Source: Paractinoplanes atraurantiacus
GTDB taxonomy: Bacteria; Actinomycetota; Actinomycetes; Mycobacteriales; Micromonosporaceae
Direction of reading: 5' to 3'
Assembly (NCBI RefSeq): GCF_900215205.1
Contig: NZ_OBDY01000004.1
Coordinates: 168,348 to 232,347 of the forward strand
Length of the DNA stretch: 64,000 nucleotides
The stretch's first letter is position 1. Every line of letters begins with the position of its first letter. The translations under genes and the position numbers were made by a program. Below the pieces are notes generated by a model. That model did not search any database. It had not been told where the DNA came from and saw nothing but the letters and a program-made list of their open reading frames with translations. Shown piece after piece: positions 27,093 through 35,652 of this stretch.

Positions 27093-27857
27093 ATGGATGT
27101 CGCGCACATTTTGCTGCTGGTCGCGGCCGGCCTGGCCGCCGGCGCGGTGAACGCCATCGCCGGCGGCGGCTCGCTCATCACGTTCCCGACGCTGATCGCC
27201 ACCGGCCTGCCCTCGGTCGCCGCGAACGTCACCAACTCGATCTCCGTCTTCCCCGGCTACGTGTCGAGCGTCGCCGGAAGCCGCGCCGACCTGGCCGGCC
27301 AGTCCCGGCGCCTGCGCGCCATCATCCCGGCCGCCGTGCTCGGCTCCGGGGCCGGATGTGCGCTGCTCCTGCTGACCCCGGCCCGCGCGTTCGAGCTGAT
27401 CGTCCCGTTCCTGGTCCTGGGCGCCGCCGCCACCCTGGCCTTCCAGCAGCGCCTGCGCGGCCTGGTCGGCCACCCGCGCCACCTCTCCCCCCGGCGCGCC
27501 GCCCTCACGTTGCAGACCGTCGTCTTCGTCGGCGCGGTCTACGGCGGCTACTTCGGCGCGGCCCTCGGCGTCATGTACGTGGCGGCGCTGGCCCTGATCC
27601 TCGACGAGTCCCTCAACCGCATCAACGCCCTCAAGAACGTCCTGTCGGCGGTCGTCGGCCTGATCACGCTGCTGGTCTTCGCCTTCTTCGCCCCGGTCAA
27701 CTGGGCCGCCGTCCTGGCTCTGGCCCCCGCCACCGTGGTCGGCGGCTATCTGGGCGCCAAGCTGGCCCGGCGCCTGCCGGCCCGGGTCCTGCGGGCCCTG
27801 ATCGTCACCTTCGGCACGGTGATCGGCCTGCTCCTGCTGTACCGGGCCCTCACCTGA
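27093..27857 (+). CDS. TSUP (TauE/SafE) family permease
   Basis: 254 residues, eight predicted spans. The opening AAGLAAGAVNAIAGGGSLITFPTL is the first TSUP repeat, echoed in the second half by VYGGYFGAALGVMYVAAL and the C-terminal GGYLGAKLARRLPA. Family members export sulfite, sulfoacetate or related small anions. ATG at 27093. Followed by rnpB. Confidence 0.9.
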   Translation: MDVAHILLLVAAGLAAGAVNAIAGGGSLITFPTLIATGLPSVAANVTNSISVFPGYVSSVAGSRADLAGQSRRLRAIIPAAVLGSGAGCALLLLTPARAFELIVPFLVLGAAATLAFQQRLRGLVGHPRHLSPRRAALTLQTVVFVGAVYGGYFGAALGVMYVAALALILDESLNRINALKNVLSAVVGLITLLVFAFFAPVNWAAVLALAPATVVGGYLGAKLARRLPARVLRALIVTFGTVIGLLLLYRALT

Positions 27858-27888
27858 TCGCCCACCCACGCCCCCGTAGGATGAGGGC

Positions 27889-28298
27889 GCGACGGACGAG
27901 TCGGCTGGGCGGTCGCGTCGGTGCCCTTCGGGGCGCCGCCGAGGAACGTCCGGACTCCGCAGAGCAGGGTGGTTGTTAACGGCAACCCGGGGCGACCCGC
28001 GGGACAGTGCCACAGAGAACAGACCGCCGGCCCCACCAGGCCGGTAAGGGTGAAACGGTGAGGTAAGAGCTCACCAGCACCCCGGGCGACCGGGGTGGCT
28101 AGGTAAACCCCACCCGGAGCAAGGCCAAGCAAGGCCGGCGCCGCGAGGCCCCGGCCGGCGCAGGCGTTCGAGGGCTGCTCGCCCGAGCCTGCGGGTAGGC
28201 CGCAAGAGCCTGCCGGCAACGGCAGGCCGAGATGGATGGCCGCCACCAGCGTCTTCGCTGGCTACAGAATCCGGCGTACAGGCCGACTCGTCCGTCGC
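27889..28298 (+). ncRNA. rnpB: RNase P RNA (class A)
   Basis: The catalytic RNA of RNase P, which trims tRNA 5' ends. P1 helix is formed by GCGACGGACGAGTCGG (27889-27904) and its exact complement at 28283-28298. The universal core words are present: GAGGAACGTCCGGACTCC (P2-P4 region), ACAGAGAACAGACC, GGGTGAAACGGTGAGGTAAG, GAGCTCACCAG and AGAATCCGGCGTACAGGCC near the 3' end. Length 410 nt fits a high-GC actinobacterial class A RNA. The 3' end is 5 nt from the stop of the converging epoxide hydrolase gene. Confidence 0.97.
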
Positions 28299-28303
28299 CC
28301 TTC

Positions 28304-29491
28304 TTATTGCCGTACGCCTCGGAAGGCGGCCCGCAACTCGGAGGCGAACAGCTCGGGCTCCTCCCAGGCGGCGAAGTGGCCGCCGCGGTCGGCCTCGTTG
28401 AAGTAGGCCAGGGTGGGGTAGACGGCCTCGGCCCAGCTGCGCGGGGCGGCCCACAGCTCGCCGGGGAAAGTGGTGAAAGCTACCGGGACCTGGAGCGGTG
28501 GTGGGGCGTGGCCGGCGGCGGCGGCCTGGAAGCGGCCGAACTCCCAGTACCAGCGGGCGGCGGAGGCGCCAGTGCCGGTCAGCCAATACAGGGTGATGTT
28601 GTCGAGGATGCTGTCGCGGGTCAGACCGCCGGTGGCCTGCTTGTCGGTGAAGGCGCGGGCCATCTTGTAGTAGCTGTCGGTGTCGTGGTCGAGCATCCAG
28701 GCGGCCAGGGCCACCGGCGAGTCGAGCAGGGCGTAACCGATGGTCTGGGGGCGGGTGGACTGCTCCAGGAAGTAGGCGAAACCGTCGGTGGCGAACGTGG
28801 TGACGGCGTCGCGGGCGGCGCGCTCCTGGTCGGTGCCGGCCGGAAGGTGGTCCTTGAGGTCGAGGGCCGGGGCCAGCAGGTTGACGTGGATGCCGAGCAG
28901 ACCGTCGGGCCCCTGACGGCCCATGAAGTCGGTGACGGCGGCGCCGACATCACCGCCCTGGGCCACGTAGCGCTGGTAGCCGAGGCGGTTCATCAGCTCG
29001 GCCCAGGCGCGGGCGATCCGGCCGTTCTCCCAGCCCAGCTCGGCCGGCTCGCCGGAGAAGCCGTAGCCGGGCAGCGACGGCAGCACCAGGTGGAAGGCGT
29101 CCTCGGCCCGGCCGCCGTACGCGGTCGGATCGGTGAGCGGGCCCACCGCGCCGAGCAGCTCGACCACCGAGCCCGGCCAGCCGTGCGTCATGATCAGCGG
29201 CAGTGCGTCCTCGTGACGCGACCGCACGTGGAGGAAGTGAATCCGTACACCATCGATCTCGGTCGTGAATTGCGGAAAGGCGTTGAGCCTGGTTTCGAAC
29301 GCGCGCCAGTCGTGGTCGGCCGTCCAGTAGCGGGCCAGCTCCTGAAGCGCCGCCAGCTGCACCCCCTGGGACCGGTCGTCGACCAGCTCACGCCCGGGCC
29401 AGCGCGTGGCCGCGATCCGCCGGTGCAGATCGGAGATCGCCTCCTCCGCGGTGTCGAGCCGGAAAGGACGGATCTCACGGTCACCGGACAT
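28304..29491 (-). CDS. Epoxide hydrolase (EHN-type alpha/beta hydrolase)
   Basis: 395 residues. N-terminal EHN domain (IRPFRLDTAEEAISDLHRRI; WRAFETRLNAFPQF), oxyanion motif THGWPGSVVE, nucleophile Asp in VAQGGDVGAAV, GYGFSG, cap-domain Tyr residues and C-terminal GGHFAAWEEPELF with the catalytic His. Opens epoxides to diols; cytosolic. ATG at 29491 has AGGTGG 5 nt upstream and is preferred to a GTG at 29500. Confidence 0.92.
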   Translation of the reverse strand: MSGDREIRPFRLDTAEEAISDLHRRIAATRWPGRELVDDRSQGVQLAALQELARYWTADHDWRAFETRLNAFPQFTTEIDGVRIHFLHVRSRHEDALPLIMTHGWPGSVVELLGAVGPLTDPTAYGGRAEDAFHLVLPSLPGYGFSGEPAELGWENGRIARAWAELMNRLGYQRYVAQGGDVGAAVTDFMGRQGPDGLLGIHVNLLAPALDLKDHLPAGTDQERAARDAVTTFATDGFAYFLEQSTRPQTIGYALLDSPVALAAWMLDHDTDSYYKMARAFTDKQATGGLTRDSILDNITLYWLTGTGASAARWYWEFGRFQAAAAGHAPPPLQVPVAFTTFPGELWAAPRSWAEAVYPTLAYFNEADRGGHFAAWEEPELFASELRAAFRGVRQ

Positions 29492-29591
29492 GGCGCCCAC
29501 CTGCCGATTCGAGAAGTCGGTAAGTGGCCCATCGTCCCGCGTCCCAGCGAGCCCACCTCATCCCTGACGAATGAACGCGCGGCGCCGGCCG

Positions 29592-30828
29592 TCAGCCGAG
29601 GAGCTCCACGAGGCGAGTGTCGCCATCGACCACGCGTTCGAGGTTCACCTCCGCGGTCGCGGCGACCTGCAACGGCGAGGTGCCGCCGACCGCGCTGGCA
29701 TGCACGATGCGATCGACCCCGGCACCCACGAGCGGGGCGGCGGTCCGGAGAGTCCCGGCCAGCGCCACCGAAGTCAGATCTCCGGCGTGAAGGACAAGGT
29801 TCCGCTGCCGGTAGAGGCGGCGGAACGCGTCCTCGAGCTGAGACACGATCTTCGGCAAGATCTCCGCGGGTTGCGAGGCGAGGGCCTGCATCCTTTCCAG
29901 CGCCAGGCAATGGCGGGGTCGAGAGAAGCCGGCGAGGGTCCCCGCTCTCAGCGCGTCCTCGAACATGCGGGCTTTCTCGATGTCCTCAGGGATCTGGCGT
30001 ATTCCTATCGCCAAGGCATCTGCGCACTCGCCCGCATACGCGTTCGCTAGCGCCGTCAGTTCGGTCCTGATGTAGCTGCATGCCACGATGCGCGCCATCC
30101 GTATTGCCGCGGTGACACGATTGCGCCCGTCGCCCGGCCCGACGAAGAGTGCCTCGATGGCGGCCCAGCTCCCGGCGACTGCCGCGGCCGGGGTACCCAG
30201 GTCAAGGGGCTCCAGAAGTTCGAGCGCCGAGCTGACTTCTGCCGAGAGGTTCAGCCCGCCAGCCTGTCGGAGCGGCTTCTCGCCCGGAACCCATTGCGCC
30301 AGCTTGGCCGCCTCGTCGATCAGATCGCCAACCTCGGCCGAGTCCGGGCATGGCAGCCATGGTAGGTCCACCACCGATGCAGATATCTAGGGCTGAACCC
30401 GGCATCCAGGAGATGACTGCCAACCGCCCGGGAGACGACTTCCGGGCTGGGCTTGCCGACACGCACCGCCTCCGCCCAGTTCGGCAGGTACGCCTCGTCC
30501 GCTTGGTCGGCGAGCAGGGCGAGGACGTAAGCGTCGTGGCTCTCAGGTTCCAGCTTCCGGCTCACGGCACCGATCAGGATTCCGCGCTGCCTTTCCGACC
30601 CGAAGCCCACATCCCGCCGGACGCGCCGGATCAGCTCATCGCTGAGGTATTTGACCGAGGAGTCGGACAGGACTCCTCATGGCGGGCCCGGTGGGCCTCG
30701 AGTAACTCTCTGATCTCGAGGACAGAGCTGAGGCGCCACAGCTGGCGGTTCCACGGGGTAGACCGAGAGTAGTAATCGAGCAACCTTTTGTGCACGCCGA
30801 GGTCGTACGGCTTGTCGACCAGAGCCAA
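29592..30828 (-). pseudogene. Frameshifted HEPN-type protein gene
   Basis: One protein of about 410 residues is spread over three minus-strand frames. Part 1 starts at TTG 30828 (MALVDKPYDLGVHKRLLDYY) and breaks near 30675; part 2 continues in another frame with LSDSSVKYLSDELIRRV through SPRYLHRWWTYH and breaks near 30360; part 3 runs DLPWLPCPDSAEVGDLIDEA to the stop at 29592. Part 3 contains RQRNLVLHAGD, an R-N-x3-H motif of HEPN ribonucleases near its C-terminus. Junctions are smooth in the restored frame, so these are small indels in a once-intact gene, or sequencing errors. Family otherwise unrecognised. The upstream hairpin is at 30852-30883. Confidence 0.7.
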
Positions 30829-30851
30829 GTCGGGTTACCCTTCGGCGTAGT

Positions 30852-30883
30852 GGGGGGAAGTCGCCGCGAGGCCGCTTCCCCCC
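30852..30883. other. Strong hairpin in the leader of the HEPN-type gene
   Basis: Arms GGGGGGAAG and CTTCCCCCC with a 14-nt loop that itself pairs GCC with GGC. It lies 24 nt upstream of the TTG start on the minus strand. It may be a terminator of transcription from either side or a leader structure. The remaining DNA to 31078 shows no gene. Confidence 0.5.
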
Positions 30884-31078
30884 AATTCTGTGTTCGGCGG
30901 GTGCGCTCGAACGAGCAACCTATGGCCACCGTGACGCCCACCTCAACCGGCTCCGGGCGTGGATCATCCGTACGTGTGAGGGCGCCGGCCCGGCAATCCG
31001 GGCGATCGGGACCCAACGCCCGGGTTCCGTACTCCCGCACCGGCGAAAGCATTGCCTCAGCGCAGTGAGACCTCTAAC

Positions 31079-31105
31079 TTCCTCGATTAGGAAACTTTCT
31101 TTCCT
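31079..31105. promoter_or_regulatory. Overlapping inverted repeats upstream of the chitinase
   Basis: TTCCT-cgatt-AGGAA (31079-31093) and AGGAA-ACTTTCT-TTCCT (31089-31105) share the middle AGGAA arm, 10 nt before the start codon of the chitinase. TTAGGAAACTTTC-type words stand before other secreted hydrolase genes in actinomycetes; the regulator here is unknown. The TTTCCTGGAGG end also forms the ribosome site. Confidence 0.5.
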
Positions 31106-31114
31106 GGAGGACTC

Positions 31115-32392
31115 ATGCGCGAATGGAAACGCCGGCTCGTTGCTGTGGCCGCATTGGCTGCTGTGGGGGGCACGGTTGCGGCTACGCCTGCTCAGGCGGG
31201 CGGCAAGTCATACGTCAAGGTCGGGTACTTCACGCAGTGGGGTATCTACGGCCGCGACTTCCAGCTCAGCAAGGTGCAGAGCTCCGGCGCGGCCGGGAAG
31301 CTCACGCACCTCAACTACGCGTTCGGGCCGGTCACGGCGGACGGGGTCTGCGCCAGCGCCGACCCGTGGGCCGACTGGCAGACCAGCTTCGACGACGCGC
31401 ACAGTGTGGACGGTGTTGGTGATGTCGCGGGGCAGCCGATCGCGGGCAACCTCAACCAGCTCGCCGAGCTCAAGAAGAAGAACCCGAAGCTGCGGGTGCT
31501 GATCTCGCTCGGCGGGTGGACCGGGTCGGCGTACTTCTCCGATGCCGTTCTGACCGACGCCTCGCGGAAGAAGCTCGTCAGCTCCTGCCTCGATCTCTGG
31601 ATCAAGGGCAATCTGCCCGGCCTGCCCGCGGGGGTCGCCGCGGGAATCTTCGACGGGGTCGATCTCGACTGGGAGTGGCCCGGGTCCGACGGCAACGCCG
31701 GCAATGTCATCCGGCCCGAGGACAAGCGGAACTTCACGCTGCTCACGGCCGAGTTCCGGGCGCAGCTCGACAAGCTCAGCCGGACCACCAAGCACCGGTA
31801 CGACCTGACGGCCTTCCTTCCGGCGGCCCCGGCCAAGATCACGGCCGGCTTCGAGGGCGACAAGATCTTCAAGTACCTGGACTTCGGAACCGTGCAGGGG
31901 TACGACTTCCACGGCTCCTGGGAGACCCGCGCCAACCAGCAATCCGCCCTGTTCGTCCCCCGAGGCGCGCCCGACAACCCGGACTTCTCCGTGGATGTCG
32001 CGATAAACGCCTGGCTCAAGGCGGGGGCACCGCGCAAGGAGCTCGTTCTGGGCCTGCCCTACTACAGCCAGGGCTGGACCGGCGTCACCGACAAGAACAA
32101 CGGCTTGTTCCAGCCCGCCACCGGCCCGGCGCCCGGGATCTTCGCGGCCGGCACGGAGGACTACAAGACGGTCAAGACGCTGCCCAATTTCAAGATCCAC
32201 CGGGATCTCCGCAGCGGGCACGCCTGGCTGTTCGACGGCACGACATTCTGGACGTACGACGATCCGGCTCAGATGATTCAGAAGGCGCTCTACATCCGGG
32301 CCAAGGGCCTGGGCGGCGCGATGATGTGGTCACTCGACGGTGACGACGCCAGCGCGTCACTCACCAAGGCGGTTTCCGCCGGGCTGCGGTAA
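31115..32392 (+). CDS. Secreted GH18 chitinase
   Basis: 425 residues. Signal peptide MREWKRRLVAVAALAAVGG through ATPAQA (cut near residue 28), then a single GH18 barrel: KVGYFTQWGIYGRDF, SLGGWTGS (SxGG), catalytic FDGVDLDWEWPG (DxxDxDxE, acid Glu187), QGYDFHGSWE and C-terminal GGAMMWSLDGDD. There is no chitin-binding or FN3 module, so it would act as a bare catalytic domain on soluble or loosened chitin. Start ATG at 31115 with TGGAGG 6 nt upstream. Likely chitin-responsive. Confidence 0.95.
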   Translation: MREWKRRLVAVAALAAVGGTVAATPAQAGGKSYVKVGYFTQWGIYGRDFQLSKVQSSGAAGKLTHLNYAFGPVTADGVCASADPWADWQTSFDDAHSVDGVGDVAGQPIAGNLNQLAELKKKNPKLRVLISLGGWTGSAYFSDAVLTDASRKKLVSSCLDLWIKGNLPGLPAGVAAGIFDGVDLDWEWPGSDGNAGNVIRPEDKRNFTLLTAEFRAQLDKLSRTTKHRYDLTAFLPAAPAKITAGFEGDKIFKYLDFGTVQGYDFHGSWETRANQQSALFVPRGAPDNPDFSVDVAINAWLKAGAPRKELVLGLPYYSQGWTGVTDKNNGLFQPATGPAPGIFAAGTEDYKTVKTLPNFKIHRDLRSGHAWLFDGTTFWTYDDPAQMIQKALYIRAKGLGGAMMWSLDGDDASASLTKAVSAGLR

Positions 32393-32499
32393 GCCGTTCG
32401 GCGCACGACCGAAACCGCTTGGCGCACGGTGATCGCCCGATTTGACCCCTCCTCGTTAGCGTGACGTACAGCACCAGCGCTGACGAGGAGGTACGGGCC

Positions 32500-32742
32500 A
32501 TGGCGGAGCCTGAGACCAAAGAGCCAGGACCGGAGAGCAGGCCCCGGAGCGATCGCAGCCCCTGGAACTGGCTGCTGCTCATCCCCATCGTCGTGCCGGT
32601 TCTGACGTTCATCTACAACCATGACGAGCCCCGGCTGTTCGGCTTCCCGGCGTTCTACTGGATCCAGTTCCTCTTCATCCTGCTCGGCGTCGGCACCACG
32701 TCGCTGGTCTACCAGATGACGAAGCGGGGACGGCGGCCATGA
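32500..32742 (+). CDS. DUF3311 small membrane protein
   Basis: 80 residues from the ATG at 32500, which has GAGGAGG 8 nt upstream. A charged N-terminal tail (ETKEPGPESRPRSDRS), then two membrane spans (WNWLLLIPIVVPVLTFIYN; FYWIQFLFILLGVGTTSLVY). DUF3311 proteins stand immediately before SSS-family symporters and probably act as a small accessory subunit, as here: the stop overlaps the symporter start as ATGA. Confidence 0.88.
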   Translation: MAEPETKEPGPESRPRSDRSPWNWLLLIPIVVPVLTFIYNHDEPRLFGFPAFYWIQFLFILLGVGTTSLVYQMTKRGRRP

Positions 32743-34382
32743 GAGACCACATCACCGAGATCGTCGTCTTCACCATCCTGTTCCTGTTCGTCAGCGGCAT
32801 GGGCTTCGTGGCCGCACGCTGGCGCGCGCCCCAGGACATGGCCCACCTCGACGAGTGGGGCCTGGGCGGGCGCAACTTCGGCGGCTGGATCACCTGGTTC
32901 CTCGTCGGCGGTGACCTGTACACGGCGTACACCTTCGTCGCCGTACCCGCGCTGATCTTCGGCGCCGGTGCGGCCGGGTTCTTCGCCGTCCCGTACACCA
33001 TCATCATCTATCCGATGTTCTTCTTGATCCTGATCAGGCTCTGGTCGGTGTCGCACCGGCACGGCTTCGTGACCCCGGCCGACTTCGTGCGCAGCCGGTT
33101 CGACTCGCCCACGCTGGCCCTCGTCGTCGCCATCACCGGCATCGTCGCCACCATGCCGTACATCGCCCTCCAGCTCGTCGGCATCGAGGCGGTGCTCAAG
33201 ACGATGGGCGTGACCGGCGACAGTGTGCTCGCCCGGCATGCGCCCATCATCATCGCGTTCGCGATCCTGGCTGCGTACACCTATCAATCGGGTCTTCGCG
33301 CCCCGGCCCTGATCGCGTTCGTCAAGGACGCGCTCATCTACATCGTGATCCTGGTGGCGGTCATCTATCTGCCGACCAAGCTGGGCGGGTGGGGCAGCAT
33401 CTTCGACGCCGCCGAGGCCAAGTTCACGGCCAGCCCGAACCCCAACGACGGCATCACCCTGAACGCCAACAACCAGCTCCAGTACGTGACGCTCGCGCTC
33501 GGCTCGGCCCTGGCGCTGTTCCTCTACCCGCACAGCATCACCGGCGTGCTGGCCAGCAAGAACCGCAACGTGATCAAGCGGAACATGTCGGCCCTGCCGG
33601 CCTACAGCTTCCTGCTCGGCCTGCTCGCGCTTCTGGGGTACGCGGCCATCGCGTCCAATGTGAAGCCGCTGCCCGGCGCCACGGCGGGCACGGTCGACAG
33701 CAACACGGTCGTGCCGCTGCTGTTCGACATGCAGTTCCCGGCCTGGTTCGCCGGGGTCGCCTTCGCCGCGATCGGCATCGGCGCGCTCGTGCCGGCCGCC
33801 ATCATGTCGATCGCCGCGGCCAACCTGTTCACCCGCAACATCTACAAGGAGTACCTGCGCAAGGACGCGTCGCACGCCGACGAGGCCCGCGTCTCGAAGA
33901 TCACCTCGCTGGTCGTGAAGATCGGCGCGGTCGCCTGCATCGTGTTCCTCGACCCGCAGTTCTCGATCGACCTCCAGCTCATCGGCGGCGTGATCATCCT
34001 GCAGACCGCTCCGGCGGTGGCGCTCGGCCTGTTCACCCGCTGGCTGCACCGGGGTGCGCTGATCGCGGGCTGGGTGGCCGGCATGGGCCTGTCGATGTGG
34101 ATGTTGTGGCAGATCCCGAACCCGGCCACGAAGCGCGCCCACTTCGGCGGTTCGGCGTTCCCGCTGTCCGAGTTCGGCTTCGACACCAAGCGCACCATTT
34201 ACGTCGGCTTCGTGACGGTGCTGGTCAACCTGCTGATCGCGGTCATCGTCACGCTGATCCTGCGGGCGGCCAAGACTCCCGCCGGCGTCGACGGCACCAC
34301 GCGGGACGACTACTTCGCCGACGAGGGCGACCCGCGCGTCGACCGCGACCTCACGGCCGTCGAGACGCCGTCGTCCACATGA
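32739..34382 (+). CDS. Sodium:solute symporter, MctP-like monocarboxylate transporter
   Basis: 547 residues, about thirteen spans. SSS-family features: GGRNFGGWITWFLVGGDLYTAYTF at the first helices, RFGFVTPADFV-like HRHGFVTPADFVRSRF, ALFLYPHSITGVLASKNRN, and PAAIMSIAAANLFTRNIYKEYL. MctP-type proteins import lactate, pyruvate and alanine. The start overlaps DUF3311 and the stop overlaps the methyltransferase start (ATGA), so three genes are translationally coupled. Confidence 0.92.
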   Translation: MRDHITEIVVFTILFLFVSGMGFVAARWRAPQDMAHLDEWGLGGRNFGGWITWFLVGGDLYTAYTFVAVPALIFGAGAAGFFAVPYTIIIYPMFFLILIRLWSVSHRHGFVTPADFVRSRFDSPTLALVVAITGIVATMPYIALQLVGIEAVLKTMGVTGDSVLARHAPIIIAFAILAAYTYQSGLRAPALIAFVKDALIYIVILVAVIYLPTKLGGWGSIFDAAEAKFTASPNPNDGITLNANNQLQYVTLALGSALALFLYPHSITGVLASKNRNVIKRNMSALPAYSFLLGLLALLGYAAIASNVKPLPGATAGTVDSNTVVPLLFDMQFPAWFAGVAFAAIGIGALVPAAIMSIAAANLFTRNIYKEYLRKDASHADEARVSKITSLVVKIGAVACIVFLDPQFSIDLQLIGGVIILQTAPAVALGLFTRWLHRGALIAGWVAGMGLSMWMLWQIPNPATKRAHFGGSAFPLSEFGFDTKRTIYVGFVTVLVNLLIAVIVTLILRAAKTPAGVDGTTRDDYFADEGDPRVDRDLTAVETPSST

Positions 34383-34969
34383 ATTGGGTTCAATGGCACG
34401 AGGAGTACGGGATTCCCGGCTCCTCGTTGGCCCGCCGCTTGACGGTGGTGCAGGACCACATTCGCACGGCCCTGCAGTCCTTTGTCACGCCGCGCCTCAT
34501 CAGCATGTGCGCCGGCGACGGCCGCGACATTCTGCCGCTGCTGCCCGCGGGCGCGAACGCCCTCCTGGTCGAGCTCGATCCATCGCTGGCCCAGCGGGCG
34601 CAAGGTCACACGAATGTCGTCATACGCAATGAGGACGCGGGCGCGATCGACGCGTACCTTTCCTTCGGCCGCGCCGACATCGTGCTCGCCTGCGGCGTCT
34701 TCGGAAACGTGAGCGCGGCCGACGTCCGCCGCACCATCGAGTCGCTGCCGATGCTGCTGTCCCCCGGCGGTCAGGTCATCTGGACCCGGGCCGGCGACGA
34801 GAGCGCATTCGTGCGCGACTGTTTCGCCGAATCGGGCTTCGACGAGGTCGCCTTCACCGCGCCCGCCGACGCGAAATTCCGGGTGGGCACGCACCGGATG
34901 TCGGCGGCTCCGACACCACCGATTCCCGGCACGCGCCTCTTCCGGTTCCTGGATCAGTCGTCCGTGTAA
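34379..34969 (+). CDS. Class I SAM-dependent methyltransferase-like protein
   Basis: 196 residues. MNWVQWHEEYGIPGSSLARRL, then a glycine motif reading LISMCAGDGRDILPLLP, acidic LLVELDPSLAQRAQ and FGRADIVLACGVFGNVSAADV, LLSPGGQVIWTRAGDES. The family looks like small SAM-binding proteins of unknown substrate. The start is coupled to the symporter stop. A metabolic link between the two is not obvious. Its 3' end overlaps the converging VOC gene by 16 nt. Confidence 0.85.
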   Translation: MNWVQWHEEYGIPGSSLARRLTVVQDHIRTALQSFVTPRLISMCAGDGRDILPLLPAGANALLVELDPSLAQRAQGHTNVVIRNEDAGAIDAYLSFGRADIVLACGVFGNVSAADVRRTIESLPMLLSPGGQVIWTRAGDESAFVRDCFAESGFDEVAFTAPADAKFRVGTHRMSAAPTPPIPGTRLFRFLDQSSV

Positions 34970-35340
34970 AGGCAGAAGGGATGTCCGGCCGGGTCGAGCA
35001 TCACCCGTACCGTCTCCTGGGGTTGATAGGAGGCCTGCTCCGCGCCCACCGAGACGGCGTACGCGACGGCCTCCTCGAGATCGTCGACCTCGATCTCCAG
35101 GTGCATCGACATCTGCGGTTTACCGGCCTCGGCCGGCCACACCGGCCGTACGTATTGTTTCTCGGTCTGGAACCCGAGGTTGTATCCAGCGTTGTCGGAG
35201 GGCGCGACCGCGCCACCCAGACCGTTGTCCGCCGGGTAGAAATTCCAGCCGAGCAGCCGCGAGTAGAAGCGTCCCAACTCCACCCCGTCCGGCGCGTCCA
35301 GGGTCACACCCCACCACTGCTTACGGCTCCTGAGCGGCAC
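34954..35340 (-). CDS. VOC-superfamily (glyoxalase-like) protein
   Basis: 128 residues from GTG 35340, preceded by AGAGGGGAG; a longer upstream frame lacks family sequence. Two beta-alpha-beta-beta-beta units: VTLDAPDGVELGRFYSRLLGW and HLEIEVDDLEEAVAYAVSVGA, ending VRVMLDPAGHPFCLYTD, the usual second-metal-ligand strand of VOC proteins. May be an enzyme or a sequestering protein; substrate unknown. Confidence 0.88.
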   Translation of the reverse strand: MPLRSRKQWWGVTLDAPDGVELGRFYSRLLGWNFYPADNGLGGAVAPSDNAGYNLGFQTEKQYVRPVWPAEAGKPQMSMHLEIEVDDLEEAVAYAVSVGAEQASYQPQETVRVMLDPAGHPFCLYTDD

Positions 35341-35652
35341 AAGCAACTCCCCTCTGATTCTGCTCCCACTCCATTCAAGCCGGAGATTCACCCGCGCGCG
35401 AGCGAATCAGCTATGTGCTGATCCCCTTGCAAGTGAAGATCATCAATGGTAGGGCAGGGGTTGCAACCACATTCGACCGGACCGCGACATCTTAAGATCA
35501 ATTGTTTGCAGAAATATGAATGTCCTATGTGGTGACACTCCGCGATAGGCCAACCGGTCAACTTCTCGTAACTGATCGACGTGTCGATCGATCCGCTCGC
35601 CATCGCCAGCTGAGCGTAGCCTGCGTCAAGGCCACACTACGAGGAGTGACTG
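35341..35652. other. AT-richer intergenic stretch before the PD-(D/E)XK gene
   Basis: Visibly lower GC than the window, with words such as GATCAATTGTTTGCAGAAATATGAAT (core 35491-35520). A Cys-rich frame of 71 codons on the minus strand (35388-35603) has no ribosome site and no recognisable family. The stretch ends in GAGGAG, the ribosome site of the next gene. Confidence 0.5.

Noticed and set aside
32290..32622. Minus-strand frames over the chitinase 3' end and DUF3311
   Set aside because: Shadow frames of genes with clear domains.
35388..35603. Cys-rich 71-codon minus-strand frame
   Set aside because: No ribosome site, no family, and it lies in the AT-richer leader of the nuclease gene.
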